DNA from: Treponema sp.
GTDB lineage: Bacteria; Spirochaetota; Spirochaetia; Treponematales; Treponemataceae
Reading direction: 5' to 3'
DNA: 15,589 nt
NCBI GenBank assembly: GCA_003455655.1
Contig: DMQP01000219.1
Location: 1-15,589 of the forward strand
Positions 6,357 to 13,661 of this stretch are shown piece by piece. The notes beneath the pieces are model-generated. The model was given only the letters and a program-made list of their open reading frames with translations, was not told the origin of the DNA and did no database searches. Each line of letters opens with the position of its first letter. Position 1 is the stretch's first letter. The position numbers and the translations under genes are program-made.

Positions 6357-7108
6357 TTTGTGTTTTTCCAGTGTCTGCGGTAATGCTGTCTTCTGTATTC
6401 CGATGGTGTTAGACCTAAATATTTTTTGAATGTTCGAATAAAGTGACTGTGTGAAGAAAACGAAAAATAATTACTAATCGCTTGCGGAGAATAATCTGCA
6501 TAAGAAAGCATATTTGCCGCTGCTTCAATTTTTTTCTTTCTGATATATTCTTGAATGGTCATGCCTGTTTCTTTTTTAAACAGAACGCACAAATAGTTTT
6601 TATGAATACCTGCTTCTTCTGCAAGAGATTCTAATGTAATTCGTTCGTGCAAGTGATCGTAGATGTAATCGCAAACTCTACGCACAGCTCGCGAAAGAGC
6701 TTTTACTGCTCGTAATTTTTTCATTCTGTCTGCAAAGTCAAAGACCAATTCTTGGTGCAGCAGATAAATAGATTCTTTATCTTTACAAGTGTCTATTTGC
6801 TGAATGTAAACATCACTTAAAGTGTATGCGGTTTCGCTTTCAAGTCCGCCTTCAATACAAAAGCGCGTTACAAGAGCGACTGTTATAATAAGGTGATATT
6901 TTAAATTACGCAAACTGTCTTGTGAAAGTTTTCCCAGTTTTGAATCTTGCAGGGGAAGCATAATTTTTTGCAATGTTTCAAAGTCACCGTTTTTTACTGC
7001 GTCATAAAATTCCAGTTCTCGTTCGTAAGCAAGATGAAAACTTTCATGTTCACGTTGTAAAAATAATTTGTGAGATAAAATTTGTTCTCGAGAAACACGC
7101 TCTTTCAT
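6353..7108 (-). CDS. AraC-family transcriptional regulator
   Basis: A 251-residue regulator. The C-terminal roughly 110 residues form the AraC/XylS DNA-binding domain, with one helix-turn-helix near 157-177 (ITLESLAEEAGIHKNYLCVLF) and a second near 206-229, followed by GLTPSEYRR. The N-terminal part is helical and contains AVKNGDF, SLRNLKYH and IEGGLESETAYTLSD, a domain seen in many Firmicutes and spirochaete AraC proteins. No cupin, receiver or membrane segment is visible, so the effector is unknown. The ATG at 7108 is chosen because a promoter lies just upstream; the reading frame stays open for about 300 nt further but would run into the divergent glucanase gene. There is no Shine-Dalgarno, so the mRNA is probably leaderless. 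The divergent arrangement suggests that it controls the glucanase gene. Confidence 0.88.
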   Translation of the reverse strand: MKERVSREQILSHKLFLQREHESFHLAYERELEFYDAVKNGDFETLQKIMLPLQDSKLGKLSQDSLRNLKYHLIITVALVTRFCIEGGLESETAYTLSDVYIQQIDTCKDKESIYLLHQELVFDFADRMKKLRAVKALSRAVRRVCDYIYDHLHERITLESLAEEAGIHKNYLCVLFKKETGMTIQEYIRKKKIEAAANMLSYADYSPQAISNYFSFSSHSHFIRTFKKYLGLTPSEYRRQHYRRHWKNTN

Positions 7109-7114
7109 ATGTTC

Positions 7115-7143
7115 AGTATAGAAAAAATAGTAAGAATATGCAA
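7115..7143 (-). promoter_or_regulatory. Promoter of the araC-type gene (leaderless type)
   Basis: On the minus strand TTGCAT (7138-7143) is followed by a 17-nt spacer and TATACT (7115-7120). Six nucleotides separate the -10 box from the ATG, which places the expected transcript start on the A of the start codon. No Shine-Dalgarno is present. Confidence 0.55.
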
Positions 7144-7149
7144 TAAATC

Positions 7150-7173
7150 TTAAAAAAATGATATTTTTCTTAA
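7150..7173. promoter_or_regulatory. Candidate operator dyad between araC and the glucanase gene
   Basis: The half-sites 7150-7158 and 7165-7173 match as an inverted repeat at 8 of 9 positions (TTAA...TTAA outer ends) around a 6-nt centre. The site lies between the two divergent promoters and covers the region expected for the glucanase -35 box. The DNA is very AT-rich, so a chance match is possible, and AraC proteins often prefer direct repeats. Confidence 0.25.
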
Positions 7174-7191
7174 ATAAAGAGGTGTATTCTA

Positions 7192-7197
7192 TATAAT
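7192..7197 (+). promoter_or_regulatory. -10 box of the glucanase gene
   Basis: A perfect TATAAT lies 26 nt before the start codon and predicts a start site near 7204 and a leader of about 20 nt that contains the Shine-Dalgarno. At 17 nt spacing the -35 position reads CTTAAA, a poor match, which is what an activator-dependent promoter often looks like. Confidence 0.5.
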
Positions 7198-7223
7198 TGA
7201 GAACTATGGAAGAGGAGGCCGAT

Positions 7224-9536
7224 ATGGGCTTAAAAAAATCACTTGGTGAGCATGCAAAATATGTGCTCGCTTTTGGTCTTGTTTTAACAATGGTATGCGT
7301 AAGTTCTTGTGGTGGTAAGACAGAAACCGCTTCGTATGAACCGCAGAATTCAATGTACAGTCTTTCTGATGTTGTTTGGCAAGATGATTTTAATGGTCGT
7401 TCGCTTAACATGAATGACTGGAACTATGAGTATCATGAACCTGGTTGGGTTAACAACGAACTTCAAAAGTATGTTGATTCCCAAAAAAATATTTATGTTA
7501 AAAATGGAACACTTGTTATTCAAGCAATTAAAACAGAACGCAATGGTCAAGTGTCTTACACTTCTGGTCGCGTAAACACTCAGAACAAACATGACTTTAA
7601 ATACGGTCGATTTGAAGCACGTCTTAAAGTTCCTCGTGGACAGGGATTTTTACCTGCATTTTGGATGATGCCAACTCAAGAAAATTTGTATGGTCAGTGG
7701 CCCAAGTGTGGTGAAATAGACATTATGGAAGTGTTGGGAAATAAAACCGACACACAGTATGGAACAATTCACTTTGGCGAACCACATGCAGAACATCAAG
7801 GTACATACACTAAATTTGGAGAGGATTTTTCTGAAGACTTCCATATTTATGCGTGTGAATGGGATCCTGGTGAAATCCGTTTTTATATTGATGATGTTAT
7901 GTTCTATCATACGAGTGATTGGTTTACAAAAAAACAGGGCTTTGGTGAAATAACCTATCCTGCTCCTTTTGATCAACCCTTCTATATGATTTTAAATGTT
8001 GCTGTTGGTGGTAACTGGCCTGGAAATCCCGACCCCGACATGGAGTTTAAAGAAAATGCACAGATGGTAATTGATTACGTTCGTGTATATCAAAAACCTT
8101 CTTACGACGAAAATGTTAGTAAACCAGAAGCACCCGCTGTTGTTCTTCGTGAACCAGATGCGAGTGGTAACTATGTTGCAAACAGTACATTCAGTCTTGC
8201 AGAAAAGCTTGATGACAGTAAAGATTGGTCTTTCCTTTTGTTTGGAACAGGAAAAGGTTCAGCTTCTATTTCTAAAAATGAATTGCATATTGTAAGCGAA
8301 ACTGCAGGCGACCTTGACTATAGTGTTCAGGTTGTACAGCCTAACATTCCGCTCGAAAAAGGTGCAGGGTATCACTATCAGTTTGATGCTTATGCGGATG
8401 AACCTCGTACTATTATTACAGCTATTACTGCTCCGAATGCAGGTTGGGTTCGTTATCTTCCCGACACAAAACTTGATGTTACTACGAAAAAGCAAACTTA
8501 TGAATTTGATTTTGTTATGAAAGATGCAACTGATCCTACAGGACGAATTGAATTCAATCTTGGAAATCAGAACGCAACCGCTACTGTTCACATAAGCAAT
8601 GTTCGCTTTGAACGCACTGCAGAAGCTTCTGGTGACGACTCGCTTAACATTTTGCCCGATGGAAACTATGTCTTTAACGGACAGTTCCAAGAAGGTAAAG
8701 ATCGCATGGAGCACTGGACTGTTGATGCAAACGACAGTACTTTGGTTGGTGTAACTAATGTGAACAATGTTCGCGAGTTCTGCACAAAAACTCTGGTGAC
8801 ACTTTCTCAAAATGTAGATGTTCGTGGCGGTAAAGAATATGTTGTTATGTTTGATGCTTATTCTGAATCTTCTGCAGAAGTAAAGGTAACAGTAAGTGAT
8901 GGCGCTTTTGTTGAAAGTTTTAGTCAGACCATTTCTGCAAATAAAAGTTCTTACAAACTTCCTTTCGTAACGGGAACAAAAGTGCATGGAGCAAATCTTT
9001 CTATAAGCATAAGCCCTTCTGGAACAACTTATATTGATAATGTTCGTCTTCAGGAAAACAGCATGGTTGTAAATGGTGATTTTTCAAGTGGACTTACCGG
9101 ATATTCTGTGTATGCACATGATGAAGCAACGCTTGATTATGCTGTCGATAGTTTAAGCGAAGATGATGCTTTGTGTGTTAACATTCGTGACACAGGAAGT
9201 TCAGATTGGATGATTCAACTTAAACAAGAAAACATTACGCTTGAAAAAGGTAAGACTTACCATATTGCCTTTGATGCAAAGAGTTCGCTTGCTCGAGACA
9301 TTATGTATGCTTTGCAGCGTGATGGTTCTAACGATGACAACTGGATTCCTTATTCTGGCTCACAGATAATTTCTGTTGCTGAAAATTTTGCTCATTATGA
9401 AACTACATTCACAATGGAAAACGAAACCGACAGTGCAACAATCCTTAGTATTTCAATGGGTGCTGTAAACGGTAAGCGCATTAAAGACGCACATACAGTT
9501 ACTTTAGATAACATTGTGATTGAAGAAGTTAAGTAA
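7224..9536 (+). CDS. Secreted lipoprotein GH16 beta-glucanase with three CBM4/9-like modules
   Basis: A 770-residue lipoprotein likely to cut beta-1,3- or mixed beta-1,3/1,4-glucans such as laminarin outside the cytoplasm. Residues 1-29 are a type II signal peptide with lipobox VSSC (Cys29). A GH16 domain spans about 50-290 and holds the catalytic signature EIDIME, with Glu164 as nucleophile and Glu169 as acid/base. Aromatic-rich stretches such as LPAFWMMP and GGNWPG are typical of laminarinases. Three beta-sandwich modules follow at about 305-464, 473-611 and 612-770. Each has an NxxF-type start and an end of the type (I/L)(S/D)N(V/I), as in CBM4/9, and should bind the polysaccharide. The ATG is preceded by AGAGGAGG with 5 nt spacing. 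The gene stands alone between the divergent araC gene and a terminator. Confidence 0.9.
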   Translation: MGLKKSLGEHAKYVLAFGLVLTMVCVSSCGGKTETASYEPQNSMYSLSDVVWQDDFNGRSLNMNDWNYEYHEPGWVNNELQKYVDSQKNIYVKNGTLVIQAIKTERNGQVSYTSGRVNTQNKHDFKYGRFEARLKVPRGQGFLPAFWMMPTQENLYGQWPKCGEIDIMEVLGNKTDTQYGTIHFGEPHAEHQGTYTKFGEDFSEDFHIYACEWDPGEIRFYIDDVMFYHTSDWFTKKQGFGEITYPAPFDQPFYMILNVAVGGNWPGNPDPDMEFKENAQMVIDYVRVYQKPSYDENVSKPEAPAVVLREPDASGNYVANSTFSLAEKLDDSKDWSFLLFGTGKGSASISKNELHIVSETAGDLDYSVQVVQPNIPLEKGAGYHYQFDAYADEPRTIITAITAPNAGWVRYLPDTKLDVTTKKQTYEFDFVMKDATDPTGRIEFNLGNQNATATVHISNVRFERTAEASGDDSLNILPDGNYVFNGQFQEGKDRMEHWTVDANDSTLVGVTNVNNVREFCTKTLVTLSQNVDVRGGKEYVVMFDAYSESSAEVKVTVSDGAFVESFSQTISANKSSYKLPFVTGTKVHGANLSISISPSGTTYIDNVRLQENSMVVNGDFSSGLTGYSVYAHDEATLDYAVDSLSEDDALCVNIRDTGSSDWMIQLKQENITLEKGKTYHIAFDAKSSLARDIMYALQRDGSNDDNWIPYSGSQIISVAENFAHYETTFTMENETDSATILSISMGAVNGKRIKDAHTVTLDNIVIEEVK

Positions 9537-9557
9537 GACAAACTCTTTAAAAACAAA

Positions 9558-9591
9558 ATGGGGTGTACTTTGAAGTGCACCCCATTTTTTT
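9558..9591. terminator. Bidirectional terminator between the glucanase gene and glyA
   Basis: An 11-bp stem (ATGGGGTGTAC with GTGCACCCCAT, one G-T wobble) closes a 6-nt loop and is followed by seven T on the plus strand. It lies 21 nt after the glucanase stop. Read on the minus strand the same hairpin is followed by TTTTGTTTTT, so it can also end the convergent glyA transcript. Confidence 0.92.
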
Positions 9592-9605
9592 ATAAGTGTT
9601 AAAAC

Positions 9606-11108
9606 TTATGCTTTAACAAATTCTTTTTTCAAGAAGTCAAGATCAAGTTCAGGATACAGCACATGAGCTTTCAGTAATGTGTCTACGCGTTTTCTTGCTT
9701 GTTCCTGTACAGATGCATCAAGATCAATCTTTCCTTTTGCAGGTTTGCCTTCTTTGGTAAGTCCTGGTTTTGTTCCCTTAAGTACAAAGTCAATGATTGA
9801 AGCAACTTCTTTCATGTCATTTTCATTCATACCTAAAGTAGTAAGACCTGGAGTTCCTACACGAATACCACTTGTCCACCATGCACCATTTTTGTCATAG
9901 GGAAGTGCATTTGCGTTTGCAGTTACACCACACTGGAAGAGGGCTGCTTCTGCCTGTTTACCGGTAAGACCGTATGTTGTTACATCAATAAGCATAAGAT
10001 GGTTTTCTGTTCCACCTGTCTGAAGAACCATGCCCAGTTTTTGACATTCAGCTGCAAGTGCCTGTGCATTCTTTACTACATTCTGTGCATACTGCTGATA
10101 TGCGGGAGTGCGTGCTTCTTTGAATGCAACTGCTTTTGCTGCCATAACATGACCAAGTGGACCTCCTAATACCATAGGACATCCTTTGTTTACGTAGTCT
10201 TTGAATTCTTCTTTACAAAGAATCATTGCTCCACGAGGTCCGCGCAGTGTTTTGTGTGTGGTGGTGGTAACAATGTCTGCCCACTTAACTGGATCGTAGT
10301 CACCGGTAAAGACTTTTCCTGCAACCAAACCAGCAAAGTGTGCCATGTCAACCATGAGTACTGCTCCACACTTATCTGCAATTTCACGGAAGCGTTTGAA
10401 GTTTATTTTACGAGGATATGCAGAATAACCTGTCAAGAGAATGAGCGGTTTTACTTCCATAGCCTGCTTTTCGATAGCATCGTAGTCTAAGAGACCTGTT
10501 TCTTTGTCTACACCGTAAGGATGACTTTCAAACATGCGTGCAGAAACATTCATACGGTATCCGTGTGTAAGGTGACCACCACAGCTGTAATCAAGCCCCA
10601 TCAGTTTTTGATTGCCAAAGCGTTTGCGCAACATGTCAAACTGTTCGTCTGTAAGTTCTGCAAGAGATTTTACTCCCAGTTCTTCTAGAGTAGGTGTTTC
10701 TACCTTAGCACTTAAAATAGCCCAGTATGCAACTAAGTTTGTGTCTGCTCCAGAGTGAGGCTGAACATAAGCGTAGTCTGCACCAAACAAAGCTTCTGCT
10801 TCGCGTGCAGCAACATTTTCTACAGCGTCAATGTTAACACATCCTCCGTAGTAGCGGTGCTCGGGGAAGCCTTCTGCATATTTGTCGGTTAAAAGGTTAC
10901 CCATAGTTAACTGAACAGCAAGAGAGCAGTAGTTTTCACTGGCAACCAGCTTTAAGTGTCTACGCTGATTTTCAAGTTCATTTACAACTGATGCTGCAAT
11001 ATCGGGAGCGACAGTTGCGGTCTGCTGTAAGTTTGCTACATAAGCAAGCATTGCAGGATTGGGTTTTCCGTTACATGATGCAAGGTAATCTTCGATAGGG
11101 GTGGACAT
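9606..11108 (-). CDS. glyA: Serine hydroxymethyltransferase
   Basis: A 500-residue PLP enzyme that interconverts serine and glycine while loading one-carbon units on tetrahydrofolate. Visible motifs are LVASEN at 54-59, HRYYGG near 84-89, QPHSGA at 116-121, the D-x-A-H PLP region (MVDMAHFAGLVAG), and TTTTHKTLRGPRG with the PLP lysine at 286. It is about 80 residues longer than the E. coli enzyme because of an N-terminal extension and an insertion at about 134-168 (rich in Glu and Leu), a layout known from Chlamydia and Treponema. The start has GGAGG 4 nt upstream. It lies 88 nt after the dus gene with a weak promoter in between, so it may be transcribed alone or by read-through. It ends at a shared hairpin terminator. 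Confidence 0.95.
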   Translation of the reverse strand: MSTPIEDYLASCNGKPNPAMLAYVANLQQTATVAPDIAASVVNELENQRRHLKLVASENYCSLAVQLTMGNLLTDKYAEGFPEHRYYGGCVNIDAVENVAAREAEALFGADYAYVQPHSGADTNLVAYWAILSAKVETPTLEELGVKSLAELTDEQFDMLRKRFGNQKLMGLDYSCGGHLTHGYRMNVSARMFESHPYGVDKETGLLDYDAIEKQAMEVKPLILLTGYSAYPRKINFKRFREIADKCGAVLMVDMAHFAGLVAGKVFTGDYDPVKWADIVTTTTHKTLRGPRGAMILCKEEFKDYVNKGCPMVLGGPLGHVMAAKAVAFKEARTPAYQQYAQNVVKNAQALAAECQKLGMVLQTGGTENHLMLIDVTTYGLTGKQAEAALFQCGVTANANALPYDKNGAWWTSGIRVGTPGLTTLGMNENDMKEVASIIDFVLKGTKPGLTKEGKPAKGKIDLDASVQEQARKRVDTLLKAHVLYPELDLDFLKKEFVKA

Positions 11109-11142
11109 AATTCCTCCAGACTTGATTCAATTTGTTTGAAAG

Positions 11143-11171
11143 AGTTTACTTTATTATGAAGAATTGTACAA
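11143..11171 (-). promoter_or_regulatory. Weak candidate promoter for glyA
   Basis: On the minus strand TTGTAC (11166-11171) is followed by a 17-nt spacer and TAAACT (11143-11148), giving a leader of about 28 nt. Both boxes are imperfect. I see no hairpin terminator for the upstream dus gene and no riboswitch-like fold in this 88-nt gap. Confidence 0.35.
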
Positions 11172-11196
11172 TACTTGTGCTTTTGGCAGTAGATTT

Positions 11197-12183
11197 TTAC
11201 CACTTAATAAAGCGGTCATCTTTTTGGCGTTCAAAATAATCAATAATGCGTTTTCGACTGTCGTCATTGTCTTTTGCATTAAGCATTTGACTTGCAAAGT
11301 AATGGCCAAAAGTAAAGTTCTGGCAGTAGTAAGAAAAAAAGCGTTGCAATCTTGTTCTGTGAAATTCTGGAGGCTGACATTCTTCCACATCTTTAATAAA
11401 GGTCAAGGCAAAGTCTTGTGCATCTAGTGTTCGACTTCCTATAAGATTTGGTTGTGCAAGTTGTGCAAAGAGCCAAGGCTTTTGAGCGGCAGCGCGAGCA
11501 ATCATTATTCCTTGGGCGTGAGGTGCAAGGGATTGGGCATACTGTGCAGAAGTTATGTCGCCTATGCAACCGTTTAGTACGACTTGTATGTGAGGATATC
11601 GCTGTGCAAGAGCTTCTACCATTTGGTAGCGGGGAAGTGTTCGATATTTTTCTTTTTGCGTGCGAGCGTGTAGTGTAAACAGTTCAACACCTTCTTGGCA
11701 GAGCATGTCGGTAAATGAAAAAAATGAATGTTCTGTCCAATCTTCTTTTCCCAGCCTGAACTTCACACTCAGTCTCATGTGTTTACCGCTTTGTCTTTCG
11801 TATTGGTCTAATGATTTTTTTACTCCACGAACAGCACTTCTTGTTTGTTCAAGAGATTTTGTCATCCATGCAATGCCAGCGCCGGTTTTGTAAATTTGAG
11901 GAGCACTACAACCCATGTTTATGTCTACACCAATGCCACCTTTTTGCGCCACTATAGCTGCTGCTTCAGAAAGACTTTCTGCATCAGATGAAGTGAGTTG
12001 CCAAACCATTTTGTCTGGAGCTGCTTGATTTAGAAGATACGAATATTCGAAAGGCCCTCTGTGTAAGAGTGAGGGGGCATGAATCATTTCGGTAAAGTAT
12101 TCATCACAGCCGCCAAAACGTTCCACACTTCTGCGGAACGCTTCGTGACTGACTGTTGCCATAGGGGCAAGAATGTATTTCAT
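11197..12183 (-). CDS. tRNA-dihydrouridine synthase
   Basis: A 328-residue flavin enzyme that reduces uridine to dihydrouridine in tRNA. The N-terminal TIM barrel begins with the FMN-binding ILAPMATVS. Cys92 in DINMGCSAPQI is the expected catalytic acid, and Lys141 (VKFRLG) and His172 (TLHART) are the usual FMN/substrate contacts. PWLF near residue 235 marks the start of the helical domain. In most Dus proteins the catalytic motif is GCP; here the residue after Cys92 is Ser93. Which tRNA position is modified cannot be told. The ATG shares one base with the mrp stop (TAATG), so the two are translationally coupled. Confidence 0.88.
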   Translation of the reverse strand: MKYILAPMATVSHEAFRRSVERFGGCDEYFTEMIHAPSLLHRGPFEYSYLLNQAAPDKMVWQLTSSDAESLSEAAAIVAQKGGIGVDINMGCSAPQIYKTGAGIAWMTKSLEQTRSAVRGVKKSLDQYERQSGKHMRLSVKFRLGKEDWTEHSFFSFTDMLCQEGVELFTLHARTQKEKYRTLPRYQMVEALAQRYPHIQVVLNGCIGDITSAQYAQSLAPHAQGIMIARAAAQKPWLFAQLAQPNLIGSRTLDAQDFALTFIKDVEECQPPEFHRTRLQRFFSYYCQNFTFGHYFASQMLNAKDNDDSRKRIIDYFERQKDDRFIKW

Positions 12184-13058
12184 TAGATTTTATGAATGAG
12201 CGATTCAACCTTTGCTGCAGCATCGTCTACATAATCGACTTCAAGCTGTTCTACTTCACCGTTATCTACCGTAACTGACATAGTCTGTTCAATTGGAATA
12301 CGTGCAAGAACAGGAAGACCAAAATCGTTAGCAATGCCCTGAATGTTGCTTTCTCCAAAGATTTTTATTTCTTTGTTACAGTCGGGGCACTTTACATAAC
12401 TCATGTTTTCTATAAGCCCTAAAACAGGAATGTTCATAGTGTTTGCCATTTTGACTGCTTTTTCAACAATGACTCTAACTAACTGCTGAGGAGATGCAAC
12501 AACAATAATAGCGTCTATGGGTAAGGTTTGGAAAACAGTAAGGGGAACATCACCTGTTCCAGGGGGACAGTCAACAAACATAACATCTACATCATCCCAT
12601 AAAACATTTGTCCAGAACTGACGCACCACACCAGAGATAATAGGTCCTCGCCAAATTACAGGATCTGTTTGATCGGGTAAGAGAAAATTCATAGACATTA
12701 TTTTTGTGCCCTTTTGACTTACCACTGGTTTTATGTATTCTACTTGTTTACCGTTTGAGTCTGTGCGTAAGCCTGCTTCTGCTTTTTCTTCACCTAAACC
12801 AAATGCTGTCGGAATTGAAGGTCCTGTAATGTCTGCATCGAGAATTGCTGTTTTAAATCCATCGCGATTAACTTTACAAGTAAGCAAACTGGTAACGAGC
12901 GATTTACCAACACCGCCTTTACCACTTACAATGCCAATAACTTTTTTGATAGAAGAACCCTCTGCTGGTTTTTCGTGCATGTCTTGAGGTGTTGAGCGTT
13001 GAGCACAGCTTTCGCCACATGATGAACATTTGTGATCGCAATTTGAAGAATCTGCCAT
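12183..13058 (-). CDS. Mrp/NBP35-family Fe-S cluster carrier ATPase
   Basis: A 291-residue P-loop ATPase that binds and delivers [4Fe-4S] clusters. The deviant Walker A is GKGGVGKS at 46-53, with the Switch I-type LDADITGPS and the Walker B region FVDCPPGTGD. The CPDC motif at 224-227 is the family's conserved CxxC, which bridges a cluster between two subunits. The N-terminus has four further cysteines at 7, 11, 14 and 18 (C-x3-C-x2-C-x3-C), reminiscent of the N-terminal cluster of eukaryotic NBP35 but with different spacing. The N-terminal DUF59 domain of many bacterial Mrp/ApbC proteins is absent. The start is preceded by AGAGG with about 8 nt spacing. It is the first gene of an mrp-dus pair. 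Confidence 0.92.
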   Translation of the reverse strand: MADSSNCDHKCSSCGESCAQRSTPQDMHEKPAEGSSIKKVIGIVSGKGGVGKSLVTSLLTCKVNRDGFKTAILDADITGPSIPTAFGLGEEKAEAGLRTDSNGKQVEYIKPVVSQKGTKIMSMNFLLPDQTDPVIWRGPIISGVVRQFWTNVLWDDVDVMFVDCPPGTGDVPLTVFQTLPIDAIIVVASPQQLVRVIVEKAVKMANTMNIPVLGLIENMSYVKCPDCNKEIKIFGESNIQGIANDFGLPVLARIPIEQTMSVTVDNGEVEQLEVDYVDDAAAKVESLIHKI

Positions 13059-13090
13059 AATCTTTACCTCTAAAAAAAAATACTATTACA

Positions 13091-13119
13091 AATATACTAG
13101 AATTTCGCTGTTAAGGCAA
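13091..13119 (-). promoter_or_regulatory. Promoter of mrp-dus
   Basis: On the minus strand TTGCCT (13114-13119) is followed by a 17-nt spacer and TATATT (13091-13096). The start site would be near 13084, giving a leader of about 26 nt that carries the Shine-Dalgarno AGAGG. It sits in the 70-nt gap after the COG2426 gene, where no terminator hairpin is visible. Confidence 0.5.
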
Positions 13120-13128
13120 AGGGTGAAA

Positions 13129-13626
13129 TTAAAGTATTGCTCCTACGGCACCTAAGACACCTAAACTTGCTAAAAGCATAATAACTCCTGCAAGTAGCAC
13201 TCCTACCATAACGGCTATAATGGTATCTCGAGCTTTCATGTCTAAAAGACTTGCGGCAAGGGTTCCTGTCCACGCGCCTGTTCCGGGAAGGGGAATACCT
13301 ACAAATAGCATAAGGGCAATAAAGAGTCCGTAGCCTGCTTTAGCCTGTAATTTTTTTCCTGCATTAGAACCTGTGGTTAAAAAGAAAGTGCATACTTTGC
13401 CAATGAATTTTTTGTCTTGTCCCCACTCAAGAAATTTTCTAGCAAAAAAGAAAATAATAGGAACAGGAAGCATGTTTCCCAAAATGCACAGGACATAGGT
13501 TGCAATCATCTGGGGAATGTTTTCGGTGTTTATAAGACCCCATGCAGTTGCAATAGGAATGGCGCCTCGTAATTCAATAAGCGGAACCATACAAATAAAA
13601 AAGACAGCAATGTATTTTTTTAGCAT
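13129..13626 (-). CDS. COG2426 small integral membrane protein ("small multidrug export" family)
   Basis: A 165-residue, very hydrophobic protein with about four to five membrane segments. The N-terminal VPLIELRGAIPIA and the central GIPLPGTGAWTG are hallmarks of the family annotated as putative small multi-drug export proteins (COG2426, PF06695). That function is poorly supported experimentally; the paired proline/glycine-rich re-entrant-like motifs recall DedA-type transporters. The ATG at 13626 is chosen because a near-consensus promoter ends 6 nt before it and family members usually start this close to the ELRG motif. An upstream ATG at 13650 directly follows the ATPase stop (TAAATG) and would add 8 residues. 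Neither has a Shine-Dalgarno. Confidence 0.8.
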   Translation of the reverse strand: MLKKYIAVFFICMVPLIELRGAIPIATAWGLINTENIPQMIATYVLCILGNMLPVPIIFFFARKFLEWGQDKKFIGKVCTFFLTTGSNAGKKLQAKAGYGLFIALMLFVGIPLPGTGAWTGTLAASLLDMKARDTIIAVMVGVLLAGVIMLLASLGVLGAVGAIL

Positions 13627-13632
13627 AGACCA

Positions 13633-13661
13633 AGTATATAGCAAAGACATTTATGCGTCAA
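13633..13661 (-). promoter_or_regulatory. Promoter of the COG2426 gene inside the 3' end of the ATPase gene (leaderless type)
   Basis: On the minus strand TTGACG (13656-13661) is followed by a 17-nt spacer and TATACT (13633-13638). The -10 box ends 6 nt before the ATG at 13626. The -35 box overlaps the last codons of the ATPase gene. Both boxes match consensus at 5 of 6 positions. This predicts a leaderless transcript for the COG2426 gene, apart from any read-through from the transporter operon. Confidence 0.6.

Noticed and set aside
7109..7411. Upstream extension of the araC reading frame by about 100 codons.
   Set aside because: It would overlap the divergent glucanase gene and its signal peptide region; the AraC N-terminal domain is complete from the ATG at 7108.
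8259..8987. Minus-strand open frame of 242 codons opposite the glucanase gene.
   Set aside because: It lies wholly inside the CBM-encoding part of the glucanase gene, has no Shine-Dalgarno or promoter, and its product is Cys/Asn/Ile-rich with no recognisable domain.
11109..11196. Possible glycine, folate or SAM riboswitch in front of glyA.
   Set aside because: The gap is 88 nt and shows no conserved aptamer core or paired stems; only a weak promoter and Shine-Dalgarno are visible.
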